From Amoeboaphelidium occidentale (taxonomy: Eukaryota > Aphelidiomycota > Aphelidea), in NCBI GenBank assembly GCA_023515795.1, contig JALGPX010000001.1:124001-188000 (forward strand): a stretch of DNA of 64,000 bases, read 5' to 3'. Numbering within the stretch: position 1 is the first letter of the stretch; every line of letters starts with the position of its first letter. Positions 1 through 8,472 of this stretch are shown one piece after another. The notes beneath the pieces are model-generated. The model had not been told where the DNA came from, ran no database searches, and saw only the letters and a program-made list of their open reading frames with translations. The translations under genes and the position numbers were made by a program.

Positions 1-977
1 GTTCACTACAGAGTTACAATCAATCGAATCAAGTAACGAAGCATTACCATCATTTAACCATTTCTCTAGACCAGGATCAAATATCAACAGTCCATTAGCA
101 ATACCATTCGCAACAGCATCAGCCACAGCTAATAATCAGTTTCCTACTTAACTGCGCATAAAAGTTTACCTTGATCTCCTTTGGCATTAGGCACTGATGT
201 TTCTATGGTGCACCAAGCATTATACTTTCCAAGTGTATCAGTGACTTCGTATGGTAGAATAACAGCTTCTCTGTGACAGAATCTTTCAAAGTAATCCACG
301 AAATCTTTACCGTCAATAAATACTTTTCCCTCGCCGTGATTCTTTGCTTCTGTTAGCCAAACATGTGCACAAACTCTTCTTCGGTAACCAACAGCGTAAC
401 CTCTTCCTTTATCATCCAATAAAGTATGCGTAACAGCTTCTTCTAGTTTAGCATCAACAGCACGGAAATCCTCCAACATTTCATTCAGTCTTGCATCACT
501 AACAACTCTCTGCGCCAAAGCCAAACTATTCAATTTGCTAATGATTTCCTGATACTCTTCAGAAGCGATTTTAGTTTGCCATGTTGCGCTCAATTGTTTA
601 TCTGAAGCCCAGCGTGGATACTTGATTGCTTGTCCAAGAGCATTAACTAGAGGTGCTCTCAGGATTTCCTTTGAATACTTTCTCAGATAGAAATCCAATT
701 CATAAAGCGTATCGTGTATAATTGGCCTTCCGGTAAAATATGATGGTGAAAGCGATTTCTTGAGCTGCTGCTGCTGTTGTCCCGATGATGATCTTTGTGT
801 CTTATTGTATGCATCCGCTTTGAACGATGTCTCGTAAGATTTCGCGCCTATTCGTGTGTAAAAGTCGTGCGGGTCGATATCAGGCGTGGCAGTAGAGAAT
901 GCTGCAGCAGAGGTACGCCTTAATGAGAGGCTTTTTAACTGCCGCGATATCTTTTGGCCAAATGATACAGACAGCAT
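1..977 (-). CDS. MRPS9: Mitochondrial small-subunit ribosomal protein uS9m, partial
   Basis: Component of the mitochondrial 30S-like subunit. ATG at 977; the N-terminus is Arg/Ser-rich (mitochondrial presequence-like), followed by a 5-Gln run. The S9 fold begins near residue 190 (GYRRRVCAHVWL, then KVFIDGKDFVDYF). The frame hits a stop at 144, but an intron at 129-169 (41 nt, GTAAAC...TTAG, phase 1) restores it: GDQ continues into AVADAVANGIANGLLIFDP, the helix expected in S9. The last codons run off the left edge, so the basic C-terminal tail is not visible. Identity from the C-terminal S9 pattern; the long N-terminal extension is usual for mitochondrial S9. Confidence 0.8.
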
Positions 978-995
978 TGCGCAAAATTCAAGAAT

Positions 996-1595
996 CTATT
1001 TCAATTTCAAAGCTGCTCCTTCGATATTCTTCACAGCGCTCTTAATTTCTTGCAACTCCATTAGAATAGCTTCATTGGATGAAGAAACGTTGGAAGATGT
1101 TGGAGCGCTACGGACAATTTTTACTCCGGACATTCCATCGTGAGCTGCAGAATGATGACCGTAAACCAGGGCATCACGCTGATCAAGAATAGCCTGTTTA
1201 ACCTCCTCAGGATTAACAGGGCCATACAAAATCAATTCCGGAAGTCCGTTGGGTCCGGAATTACCTGCGGTTTCTACTTGAAGGTTCTTCTGACCAAAGT
1301 GTCTCGATACTGGATCAGCCACCAACTTCATATCCTGGATTCTGTCCAAAGGAATCGTACGCTCTTCTTTGGTGAAAATCCCAGTGTTGACCTTCAAGTG
1401 TTTATCAGTTAGAACGGCCTTTTGTGCTTTCGTATACTGTTGGGCAAAGTGTGGTATGCAAGGCAAGCAGACTATTCCAGCGCCGGTTGCAATAGCGAGA
1501 AAGCTCCAAATGCAGCATACTGGATACCAAGAATCTTCAGAGAATTGAACTTCCATGATTCTGACATCTTTTTCAATCAGTTTTTCTTCTGTCAT
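996..1595 (-). CDS. Bacterial-type PH domain (bPH_2/DUF304, YdbS-like) protein
   Basis: 199 aa, intronless, ATG at 1595. A hydrophobic stretch (about residues 25-50, SFLAIATGAGIVCLPCIPHF) precedes a membrane-flanked bPH domain (about 60-140) with the hallmark order AVLTDKHLKVNTGIFTKEE, TIPLDRIQDMKLVADPVSR, FGQKNLQVETAGNSG and ELILYGPVNPEEVKQAI. A helical C-terminal tail (MELQEIKSAVKNIEGAALKL) could be a coiled coil. This family is mainly bacterial but also occurs in protists and some basal fungi; its function there is not established. Its start is only 18 nt from the ATG of the downstream uS9m gene, which is on the same strand. A TATATAAA-like run lies about 130 nt upstream (1721-1737). Confidence 0.7.
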   Translation of the reverse strand: MTEEKLIEKDVRIMEVQFSEDSWYPVCCIWSFLAIATGAGIVCLPCIPHFAQQYTKAQKAVLTDKHLKVNTGIFTKEERTIPLDRIQDMKLVADPVSRHFGQKNLQVETAGNSGPNGLPELILYGPVNPEEVKQAILDQRDALVYGHHSAAHDGMSGVKIVRSAPTSSNVSSSNEAILMELQEIKSAVKNIEGAALKLK

Positions 1596-2203
1596 CCTTG
1601 AGATTAGCCAAGAGTTCAGATATTAGCTAGAGGTTTAGAGTTTGGCTTTCTAGAAAACCTTGATAGTTCTGGATTCCTAAGAGGGTTTCTATGATCAACT
1701 ATTTGTAGAGCGCAAGGTACAATATTTTATATATAAGCAGTTGTCAACCTTGATCTAAGAAACAGTCCTTAATACACTCAGCAGAAGAAGAAAAATCAGT
1801 CACTTTTTATGAGCAACTAATGTCACGAAAACACCTTAGCAACCATGGATAACGGTCCAAACAACCAATCATCCTGCAAATACGCCAACACACAGTCATT
1901 TCGCTCGACGAGATCGTCCCAGCCCCAAAAACGTGTAAAGCCCCGAAGTCTATGAGACAAGTAAAACTTTTTAATTCAGCATAAGATGACGTGGAACATT
2001 TTTTACCAAGCTGCGATTATACATCAATTATAAAAAACGTCTGCCCAAGGGATGAACTGAAAATGTTCGCACCTTTGAGTGCATACTTTATGCTTCTGGA
2101 AGGAAAATGTCCCACGCACAACGGAGAGTTAGGAATTGATCAAAAAAATATTGGAAAACCCTTTTTAAAGTGCAAATTTATTTGAACATTAATTTTTCGC
2201 GGT
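1596..2203. other. Intergenic region with no supported gene
   Basis: 608 bases between the 5' end of the bPH gene and the 3' end of the beta-appendage gene. It holds a minus-strand TATATAAA-like element (1721-1737), a 36-codon ATG ORF at 1845 (plus) and a 64-codon open frame at 1991 (plus) that has no ATG start. I tried to join the two ORFs through the GTAAAG at 1935 and the acceptors near 1979 and 1985; the reading frames do not match. I see no tRNA fold. Confidence 0.5.
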
Positions 2204-3871
2204 TTAACTGAGCAGAATAGCCCTGAATGCCCTTTCGATTCCGGGAAACAGTTTTGCATTACCCCGTGTTTTTAAAGCAACCTGGCATCCACTCCATATA
2301 TCGCCTGTCGATGCTGGAGCGAGTCTAACTTCTCCGAGAACCATGCAAGATCCAGTAGATTTTTCTCCAACTGTGAATGAAACAAAGAAAACCAATTCAG
2401 GATACTGTTGTTTTGGTACTTCTCTGCTTGCAACAACATACACTCTGTTCATGGACAATTTATGTTCCATGACTCTAATGATTTCTCTTGCAGAAGGATT
2501 TTCTGACGGCATATTTGATCCTGTTATTGGAAACAATACACCTTGTTTTGCAAATTGATCAAAAAATCTAGCCCATGGTACACCACTAAATGCAAATGAT
2601 CTAGTTTGATCTTCTCTGACTAATTGTGATTTCCAAAGATCCAAGAATGTATTTTGGTCAAGTCTTGGCCCAAACTCAGAAGAAGACAATGATTGTGGTT
2701 CAATATCAAGACGTGAAACATATTCCATTTGTGGATGTTCTTGGAAAAATATGTGCATTGGAACAAGAGTGGAATGAGAAACTCTTATAGGACGTACAGC
2801 GCCATATATGCCTTCAGAGAATTTGTACTCAATGACCATGAATATTTCAGTCCATTCAGCCGTTGGGTCAGTTGGAATTTGTTGATTGTCTCTTGAGCAA
2901 ATCAAAGTTGCGCCAGACGTATGTGTTTGTCCAGGAGCCAGAATTTGACCTCCATCAGGATTCACTGGAAGTAAACGTGTTCCAGGCACAATCATCAAAC
3001 CAAATGCATTAGGCAGGATGGTCATGGTAAGATCTGTAATATAAATTCCGTTTTGGCTCGCATTAGCCATTCTCATAGACAACTTCATTTCATATTCGCC
3101 ATTGCTTGATTTAGTTTTTGCCCAAATACCTTGCAAATCAAGAACATGAGCATAACCAGTATCAATGTCAATTATACCAGATGAAAGGAATGCTTCTTGA
3201 ACGAGCAAGTTACCATCCTTGTGACTTAATAAGTTTGTGCGTGGAGAGGTTGGTGATGAGACTTTTTCCATCATTGCGCTTGAAGGCCTAGAGTCTGGTG
3301 GTTCCGTAATGATGGGTTCTGAAACGGCGTACTGAGGCTGAGAATAAACATTTTGTTGTGGTTGTTCTTGTAAATTAGAGTAAGAGCCTCCATAGTTCAT
3401 GTTTCCATAGCCAGCATTTGGATTCTGGTTCTGATCGTAAGAACTTTGAAGCATTGGCCTTTGATAGCCTGCATTTACTTGTGGCGTTGCGTAGCCTCCA
3501 TTATTGAACAAACGCTGCTCATTCGCTTGCACATAATATGTTTGCTGAGTAACAGTTGTCTGTGAAGGTGTCTTTGCTTGAAGGGTTGGATTTGATACTA
3601 CGCCACTTTGTACGTACTGCTGTTGGTGTTGCTGATAATGCTGCTGTTGCTGATAGCCTTGACCCATTTGTTGACCATTTCCTCCTGTGGCGCCTGAGTA
3701 TCCACCAGAGTAAGCGTAACTAGCAGATGACGAGGAATATCCACTGTAAGCCTGAAACTGTTGTTGCTGCTGTTGCGGTTGCTGTTGTTGAGCTGATTGC
3801 ACTTGCTGCTGACCAACAGGAACTTGGTTCATCCCTTGTTGATTATGAAACATGTTATTCTGATAGTTCAT
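2204..3871 (-). CDS. Stand-alone beta-adaptin appendage (ear)-like protein with Gln-rich N-terminus
   Basis: 555 aa, intronless. Residues 1-200 are low complexity (Q/G/Y/S/N; CAG/CAA-type runs), like a disordered tail. From about 230 the chain resembles the two-part beta-appendage of AP-1/AP-2 beta subunits: a sandwich subdomain with TMTILPNAFGLMIVPGTRLL (compare the FNKNSFGV core), LVPMHIFFQE and FLDLWKS at the subdomain junction, then a platform with VYVVASREVPKQQYPELVFF and a final ERAFRAILLS helix. The usual N-terminal HEAT-repeat trunk is absent and no trunk ORF lies upstream. If the assignment is right, this is an appendage without an adaptor core, perhaps a clathrin or accessory-protein binder. 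Assignment is from motif order only; another immunoglobulin-like fold is possible. Confidence 0.5.
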   Translation of the reverse strand: MNYQNNMFHNQQGMNQVPVGQQQVQSAQQQQPQQQQQQFQAYSGYSSSSASYAYSGGYSGATGGNGQQMGQGYQQQQHYQQHQQQYVQSGVVSNPTLQAKTPSQTTVTQQTYYVQANEQRLFNNGGYATPQVNAGYQRPMLQSSYDQNQNPNAGYGNMNYGGSYSNLQEQPQQNVYSQPQYAVSEPIITEPPDSRPSSAMMEKVSSPTSPRTNLLSHKDGNLLVQEAFLSSGIIDIDTGYAHVLDLQGIWAKTKSSNGEYEMKLSMRMANASQNGIYITDLTMTILPNAFGLMIVPGTRLLPVNPDGGQILAPGQTHTSGATLICSRDNQQIPTDPTAEWTEIFMVIEYKFSEGIYGAVRPIRVSHSTLVPMHIFFQEHPQMEYVSRLDIEPQSLSSSEFGPRLDQNTFLDLWKSQLVREDQTRSFAFSGVPWARFFDQFAKQGVLFPITGSNMPSENPSAREIIRVMEHKLSMNRVYVVASREVPKQQYPELVFFVSFTVGEKSTGSCMVLGEVRLAPASTGDIWSGCQVALKTRGNAKLFPGIERAFRAILLS

Positions 3872-4162
3872 GTGTTTGCTAAGTTAAAATAGTAAGTGGC
3901 GCTTTCTCACACTGATTTGCTCGAAAGCTCGGCGCCTAATCAGATTTGATCATCACGCAACGCCATTAATATTACATACCAAGATGGGAGCAAACATGGA
4001 GGAGTGCAGGAAAACATGCCATTTTCGCCTACACGTGATATTTTTACGCTGCAACTGCTTTACAATTTCTACCGAATATCTGAAACAACTGCTCCTTGTG
4101 ATCACCAAGCCAATCATTTCACTTCATGCAGAAATTCCCAAAATTTTTTGGAAAATTGAAAG

Positions 4163-5042
4163 ATGACAGGAAAGAAGCGCAGCATGGAACTCCTCAACGT
4201 TGGGGATGAAGATCAGCTAAAGAAAAAGCGATTGAGTAAGTTGTTTGATATGTCTGTAGGCACTAATGCTGAACTTTTGCGTGTATAGTCACACTAATGC
4301 ACGGAGGAAAAGGAAAGTCTTTGGAGTTTCAGCCTAATCATGAACGTATCGTTTCGCTATGATCTGTTTCTAATTCTTTTCTTTAGTCACAGATCGTGCT
4401 CGGATGTTTCTGCCTTTGCTACAAGAATCTAACGAAACCCTGAACGAGAATGATTCCATTGATCCTTTCGAAATTGTTTCAGAGAACGGCGAACATGAAA
4501 GCGAAGGGTCTGAAGAAGATTCCGATGACGTATTAAGCGATACCGATAGTTCCGTTAGTGAAGCTGAAGACGAAGAAGACGAAGATCTTTATTCCGAAGG
4601 CGTATCAGAGTCGCTTGNAGTGTCTGAAGAAGATTCCGATGACGGATTAAGCGATACCGATAGTTCCGTTAGTGAAGCTGAAGACGAAGAAGACGAAGAT
4701 CTTTATTCCGAAGGCGTATCAGAGTCGCTTGATCAAGTAACAGAATTTGCGCCACAGGAAGAAGATGAAATAATACGATTTCCCTCTATTGGTGGCAAGT
4801 TAGGAAAGCCCATTAATATCACAAACTTTAACTCGGAACAGGAAGAGGAGAACAGTACGGAGGGAGTTGCAGTAGAAATGGTAAGTTTTATGCGTAGCAA
4901 CAATCTGATTGGTTAGAACATTTTCATTGGTGCAGCATCTGACGAAGGCATGACCAATTTAGGTGTCGGTAACGAAGTTAACAGCGACCATGATGACGAT
5001 TCCGGTCTTTTTCATGGTTCTGAGGCAAGCGACTTGTCATGA
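4163..5042 (+). CDS. NOPCHAP1-like (DUF4598) acidic nucleolar protein
   Basis: Four exons: introns 4236-4288 (53 nt), 4346-4386 (41 nt) and 4881-4916 (36 nt), all GT-AG and frame-consistent. The product begins MTGKKRSMELLNVGDEDQ. The family hallmark TDRARMFLPLLQESNETL matches the VQTFLPQMARAN motif of human NOPCHAP1 (C12orf45), a chaperone adaptor for box C/D snoRNP assembly. A long Asp/Glu/Ser stretch follows, then VAVEMNIFIGAAS near the C-terminus, like the EMNLGLG motif of fungal DUF4598. The acidic stretch contains a 38-residue direct duplication joined by an ambiguous base (n at 4618), probably an assembly artefact, so true length is uncertain. The tail is very acidic and ends SEASDLS. 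Confidence 0.6.
4509..4731. repeat. 114-bp-period direct duplication around one N (4618)
   Basis: Copy 1 (4509-4617) and copy 2 (4623-4731) are identical except for one base (gacgtatt versus gacggatt). They sit inside the acidic exon of the NOPCHAP1-like gene and keep the frame (38 codons). The single n at the join resembles the other N-flanked duplications in this window, so an unmerged overlap of contig ends or haplotypes is more likely than a true tandem repeat. Confidence 0.8.
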
Positions 5043-5345
5043 ACCAAATGATTTCCATCAAGCTTTCAGGTTGAAACAAGTGCTTTTTGATAAGGATAGA
5101 AAGTGATCATTCAATATATATTGGTACTCGATTGATTTTGTCCAAGAATATCACAATTAATGCAAACACGTCTTCACTGATNNNNNNNNNNNNNNNNNNN
5201 TCATGAACCAAATGATTTCCATCAAGCTTTCAGTTTGAAACAAGTGCTTTTTGATAAGGATAGAAAGTAATCATTCAATATATATTGGTACTCGATTGAT
5301 TTTGTCCAAGAATATCACAATTAATGCAAACACGTCTTCACTGAT
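5037..5345. repeat. 145-bp direct duplication flanking a 19-N gap
   Basis: Copy 1 (5037-5181) and copy 2 (5201-5345) differ at two positions and are separated by Ns at 5182-5200. Both contain the stop of the NOPCHAP1-like gene and the 3' end of the RhoGAP-like gene. If collapsed, the two convergent genes end about 67 nt apart. Likely a scaffold join over overlapping contig ends. Confidence 0.85.
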
Positions 5346-6587
5346 TATGGTAGAATCCACAGTCTTCAGAATGTATCTAGCATACAACCTTGCCATTGTT
5401 TCCTGTATTGCAACTTTTTTGTATGAAAAAGCATTATTAGTATTTTCTTTTGCTAGCATTTTATCTGACAATTCTCTGATGAATGATGCAAAGTGCAGAA
5501 GCAAGTGTCGATGATGTTGTCGCAGAAGCAATAAATAACATTTCAGAACTTGCACCAGATTTATCAAAGGAACACTAGGATAATCTTCCTTCTCAAAATA
5601 CGCTTTGTTGCTTGAGAATCCAGTTGATGCAATGTAAGTCATAGACGTTTGTTCAATATTTGACATGGACTCCAAACTATCGATAGTCTGGTAACGCGAT
5701 ACTTTCCCTTCGACAGGCTGCAACAGTTTACCCTTGAAGTTCACTGCAAAATACTCATAAACTTGACACAACCAAAAGGATTCTTCATCATTCAGTTTGA
5801 GATCCCTCACATTGCTCAGCCAGTTTCTTGAAAAGCATACCAGATCAACTATACTGGCGTTATCCAGCAGCTGTACGTCAACACTGTTTCCTGCGTTAAT
5901 TTCTGTATCGCATCTTAATTGTGACACTTTACCCTTGTCAGCAAGATCCAGATCGCTTAAGTCTTCCAGCACGGTCTTGGAAGAACTTCTTTCAAGAACG
6001 TGAATAAGAACAATATCTATAAACTTTGGAATGCAAGTACCGTTTCTCTCTGATACACAACCACAAATGTCGTATACTTTTTCCAAAGTGCTGCCCCAAA
6101 CAGGAATAGTTGGCATCTCGATAGTCCATGATCTTCTTCGTTCAGAGAGGTTAAAACCAGAGTTGATCGCCGAGAAATTGATCTCAGGCTTGCATGACAT
6201 ATTTCTTCGATTGCTATTACTATTACTAGAGATCCTTTCCTTGACTCTAACGAAGAATCGAGCCATTTTCCATGAATCGCATGAATACCGAGTTTCAGAC
6301 ATATGTGTTGACACAGGTCGAACCCATATCTTTTCAAACTTGCTGGGTACTATGTATTTGATCATTAAAGTATCTTCCAAGATCCTTATGGCGTCTTGTC
6401 TCAGTCGATCAGCTTCACCATCATACTTATTGATATCGCACAATGATGTCGCATCGTCATTATAGATTTCATCATAATCACTACCAAACAGATACTTGAT
6501 CAGTTCTTCTTTTGCGAGCTCTTCATCCTCGACATCTTTATAGAGCTTTGGCTTACGGTAAAACCATCGAAAATTCCTTGAGAACAT
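5271..6587 (-). CDS. Divergent RhoGAP-like domain protein
   Basis: 438 aa, intronless, ATG at 6587. N-terminal third is charged and without a domain I know. From about residue 163 the layout resembles a RhoGAP domain: VWGSTLEKVYDICGCVSE (start), IPKFIDIVLIHVLERSS, then, near the end, PLINLVQVLKCYLLLLRQHH followed by LLLHFASFIRELSD and KVAIQETMARLYARYIL, echoing the L..LP..N...L..L and N.MT..NLA..F.P.L motifs. I cannot find the catalytic-Arg GIFR signature, so GAP activity is doubtful; it could be a degenerate scaffold, as in OCRL-type domains. Convergent with the NOPCHAP1-like gene; the 3' end is partly copied in the N-gap duplication. Confidence 0.4.
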   Translation of the reverse strand: MFSRNFRWFYRKPKLYKDVEDEELAKEELIKYLFGSDYDEIYNDDATSLCDINKYDGEADRLRQDAIRILEDTLMIKYIVPSKFEKIWVRPVSTHMSETRYSCDSWKMARFFVRVKERISSNSNSNRRNMSCKPEINFSAINSGFNLSERRRSWTIEMPTIPVWGSTLEKVYDICGCVSERNGTCIPKFIDIVLIHVLERSSSKTVLEDLSDLDLADKGKVSQLRCDTEINAGNSVDVQLLDNASIVDLVCFSRNWLSNVRDLKLNDEESFWLCQVYEYFAVNFKGKLLQPVEGKVSRYQTIDSLESMSNIEQTSMTYIASTGFSSNKAYFEKEDYPSVPLINLVQVLKCYLLLLRQHHRHLLLHFASFIRELSDKMLAKENTNNAFSYKKVAIQETMARLYARYILKTVDSTIISEDVFALIVIFLDKINRVPIYIE

Positions 6588-6719
6588 GTGGAGAACTTCA
6601 AGAGGTCAAACAAGCACCGAAACTAAGATCATCGTTAAATGGCATCAGTATCACTCGGCGCATAAATATATTGCTAAGAGGTTGAGAAAGCACACCCTTG
6701 TGAACTTTCAAAAGTGTTT

Positions 6720-8432
6720 ATGGTTTTTCGTGCAAATACGGTTCCGGCAAAGCTTATGAGACTCGAGCAGATTCACTTGACACCACAGAGGAGGAATTAC
6801 ATACTTTGGCTTTCAATTATTGTCATTTCTGCGTACATCTACTCAGTCTACCATTTGTTTTCAGGGCTGAAACATATCCCAGCACCCTTCGACGATAACT
6901 CAAACCATCAAGTTCTTCTTCCGGAGGGGTCGCCTCCTAAGAAGGCACAAGATAGTGGTAAATCTGAGCAGAAGGAGGAACTACCCCAGCCGGAAGTCTC
7001 AAAGAAATCAAATGCTGAAGCAAAATGGTCGCATGATTATTCTGACAAGTATTTGCCTAAAAGGCTTCCTACGGAGGACGTCATTTACTGCAGAGGGATG
7101 GTAGAGGCCGGTGCAACTGTTCTCAGTAGTGGAACGACTTTACAGGATGAAGACTTTTACACTGCGCAAGGCGATGAAACGTGCAAGAATGTTTTTGATA
7201 GTTTCGACCATAAATATTCAAGGGATTTCAAGCAAAAGCCTTATACAATTACAGGAATGGAAAATGCTGATTTTAGGAGTTGCCCTGTCTCATGTATTTA
7301 CTCCCACAGCTCAACAGGATATTCTGATTTTGATATGGTAAGATGGGCTTTGAGGACTATGGAATCTGCTGTGTATTATCCACACACAAAAGTTGAAACA
7401 GCTCACGATAATGGTATTCAAGTTGTCATGACGCCTCGATTAGATTCCGATGTTCCTGTTGGTTATTTCTCTTGGGCAGAGTATAATTTCGGACAAGCAG
7501 CGCTTATAGCAGAAGACCAAAGCACTACTATGGCATCTGCTGTGATAAGTAATTGCGGAGGATCATCTCATAGACTTACTTCTATAAATTCTTTGGAGGG
7601 TAATGGAGTATCTATGGATAAGTTTGGTTCATGCTTTCAAAACAGATATCAGGGAAGCAAGTATGATGTGATCAAAAAGTACAAATTCCATATGGCCTTC
7701 GAAAATAGTATTGAAAAAGACTATGTTACAGAAAAATATCTTCAAGCTCTTGTAGTTGGTGTTGTACCGGTAGTTATCGGGGCTCCAAACATTCACGACT
7801 TTATTCCGAGTCCGAATTCTGTTTTGTATATTCCATCAGCAGAAGATGCTCCACGAGTTGCAGAACATATCAAGTATCTATGGAACAATGAAACAGCCTA
7901 CCAAGAGATGCTTGCATGGAAAACTGACGGTCCATGGGCTCCATTCTTGGCTTTAGTTGATATGGCAGTTGTTCATTCTTCATGCAGACTCTGTATTCAT
8001 CAAGCAACAAAGATGTATCTTAAAGAGCTGAATGAAAAGATTGATAAAGCTACTGGGTCATGTCTCTGTAAGGAAGCGGGAAAGGCATCTAGGCGGTACT
8101 ATCATAGATTATTGGTTCGTGAACGAGGAACATTCGAGTTCATTTCAGTCACAGTAACCAGAAAATCTCTTCAATCTAAGATTACATTCAAAGATTTATT
8201 TAGCACAATAATTAATACATTTAAAGAAGCCGGAGATCCTTTTCTACCAGTCTGGTACGGTCACAGGAAAGATTACCGGAAATCAGCTGAAGAACTCGAA
8301 ATTTATAAACTTTATCCTGTCGGACTTACTCAACGTGCTGCTTTGTATGGAAAGGAGGCCATAGATACAGATGAGGATGTTGATCTTCTTCTCGCACAGT
8401 CATGTCCGAAACTTGAAGTTATTTTTGTGTAG
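6720..8432 (+). CDS. GT10 alpha-1,3/1,4-fucosyltransferase (Golgi type II membrane protein)
   Basis: 570 aa from the ATG at 6720 (the frame is open 6 nt further with GTG). A signal anchor (YILWLSIIVISAYIYSVYHL) at about residues 28-47 is followed by a Lys/Glu/Ser stem, then the GT10 catalytic domain: an acceptor-side segment with FSWAEYNFG and NCGGSSHRL (about 240-290), KFGSCFQNR, and the GDP-fucose signature YKFHMAFENSIEKDYVTEKY with VVPVVIGAPNIHDFIPSPNS. It would transfer fucose from GDP-fucose to N-glycans or related glycans in the Golgi lumen. GT10 enzymes are common in plants, animals and Mucoromycota but generally missing from Dikarya, so this helps place the organism. It converges with a heavily sequon-decorated surface glycoprotein gene, 40 nt between stops; a functional link is only a guess. 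Confidence 0.88.
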   Translation: MVFRANTVPAKLMRLEQIHLTPQRRNYILWLSIIVISAYIYSVYHLFSGLKHIPAPFDDNSNHQVLLPEGSPPKKAQDSGKSEQKEELPQPEVSKKSNAEAKWSHDYSDKYLPKRLPTEDVIYCRGMVEAGATVLSSGTTLQDEDFYTAQGDETCKNVFDSFDHKYSRDFKQKPYTITGMENADFRSCPVSCIYSHSSTGYSDFDMVRWALRTMESAVYYPHTKVETAHDNGIQVVMTPRLDSDVPVGYFSWAEYNFGQAALIAEDQSTTMASAVISNCGGSSHRLTSINSLEGNGVSMDKFGSCFQNRYQGSKYDVIKKYKFHMAFENSIEKDYVTEKYLQALVVGVVPVVIGAPNIHDFIPSPNSVLYIPSAEDAPRVAEHIKYLWNNETAYQEMLAWKTDGPWAPFLALVDMAVVHSSCRLCIHQATKMYLKELNEKIDKATGSCLCKEAGKASRRYYHRLLVRERGTFEFISVTVTRKSLQSKITFKDLFSTIINTFKEAGDPFLPVWYGHRKDYRKSAEELEIYKLYPVGLTQRAALYGKEAIDTDEDVDLLLAQSCPKLEVIFV

Positions 8433-8472
8433 GCAATAGAAACTATTTAACTCAAAAATGTCTGACCGTTTA

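Noticed and set aside
1845-2185. A spliced small gene joining the plus-strand ORFs at 1845 and 1991
   Set aside because: Tested donor and acceptor pairs leave the two ORFs in incompatible phases, the second has no ATG, and no homology is seen.
3600-3830. CTG/TTG-rich run as a possible microsatellite or mobile-element remnant
   Set aside because: It encodes the Gln-rich tail of the beta-appendage-like protein in one clean frame, with mixed CAG/CAA codons.
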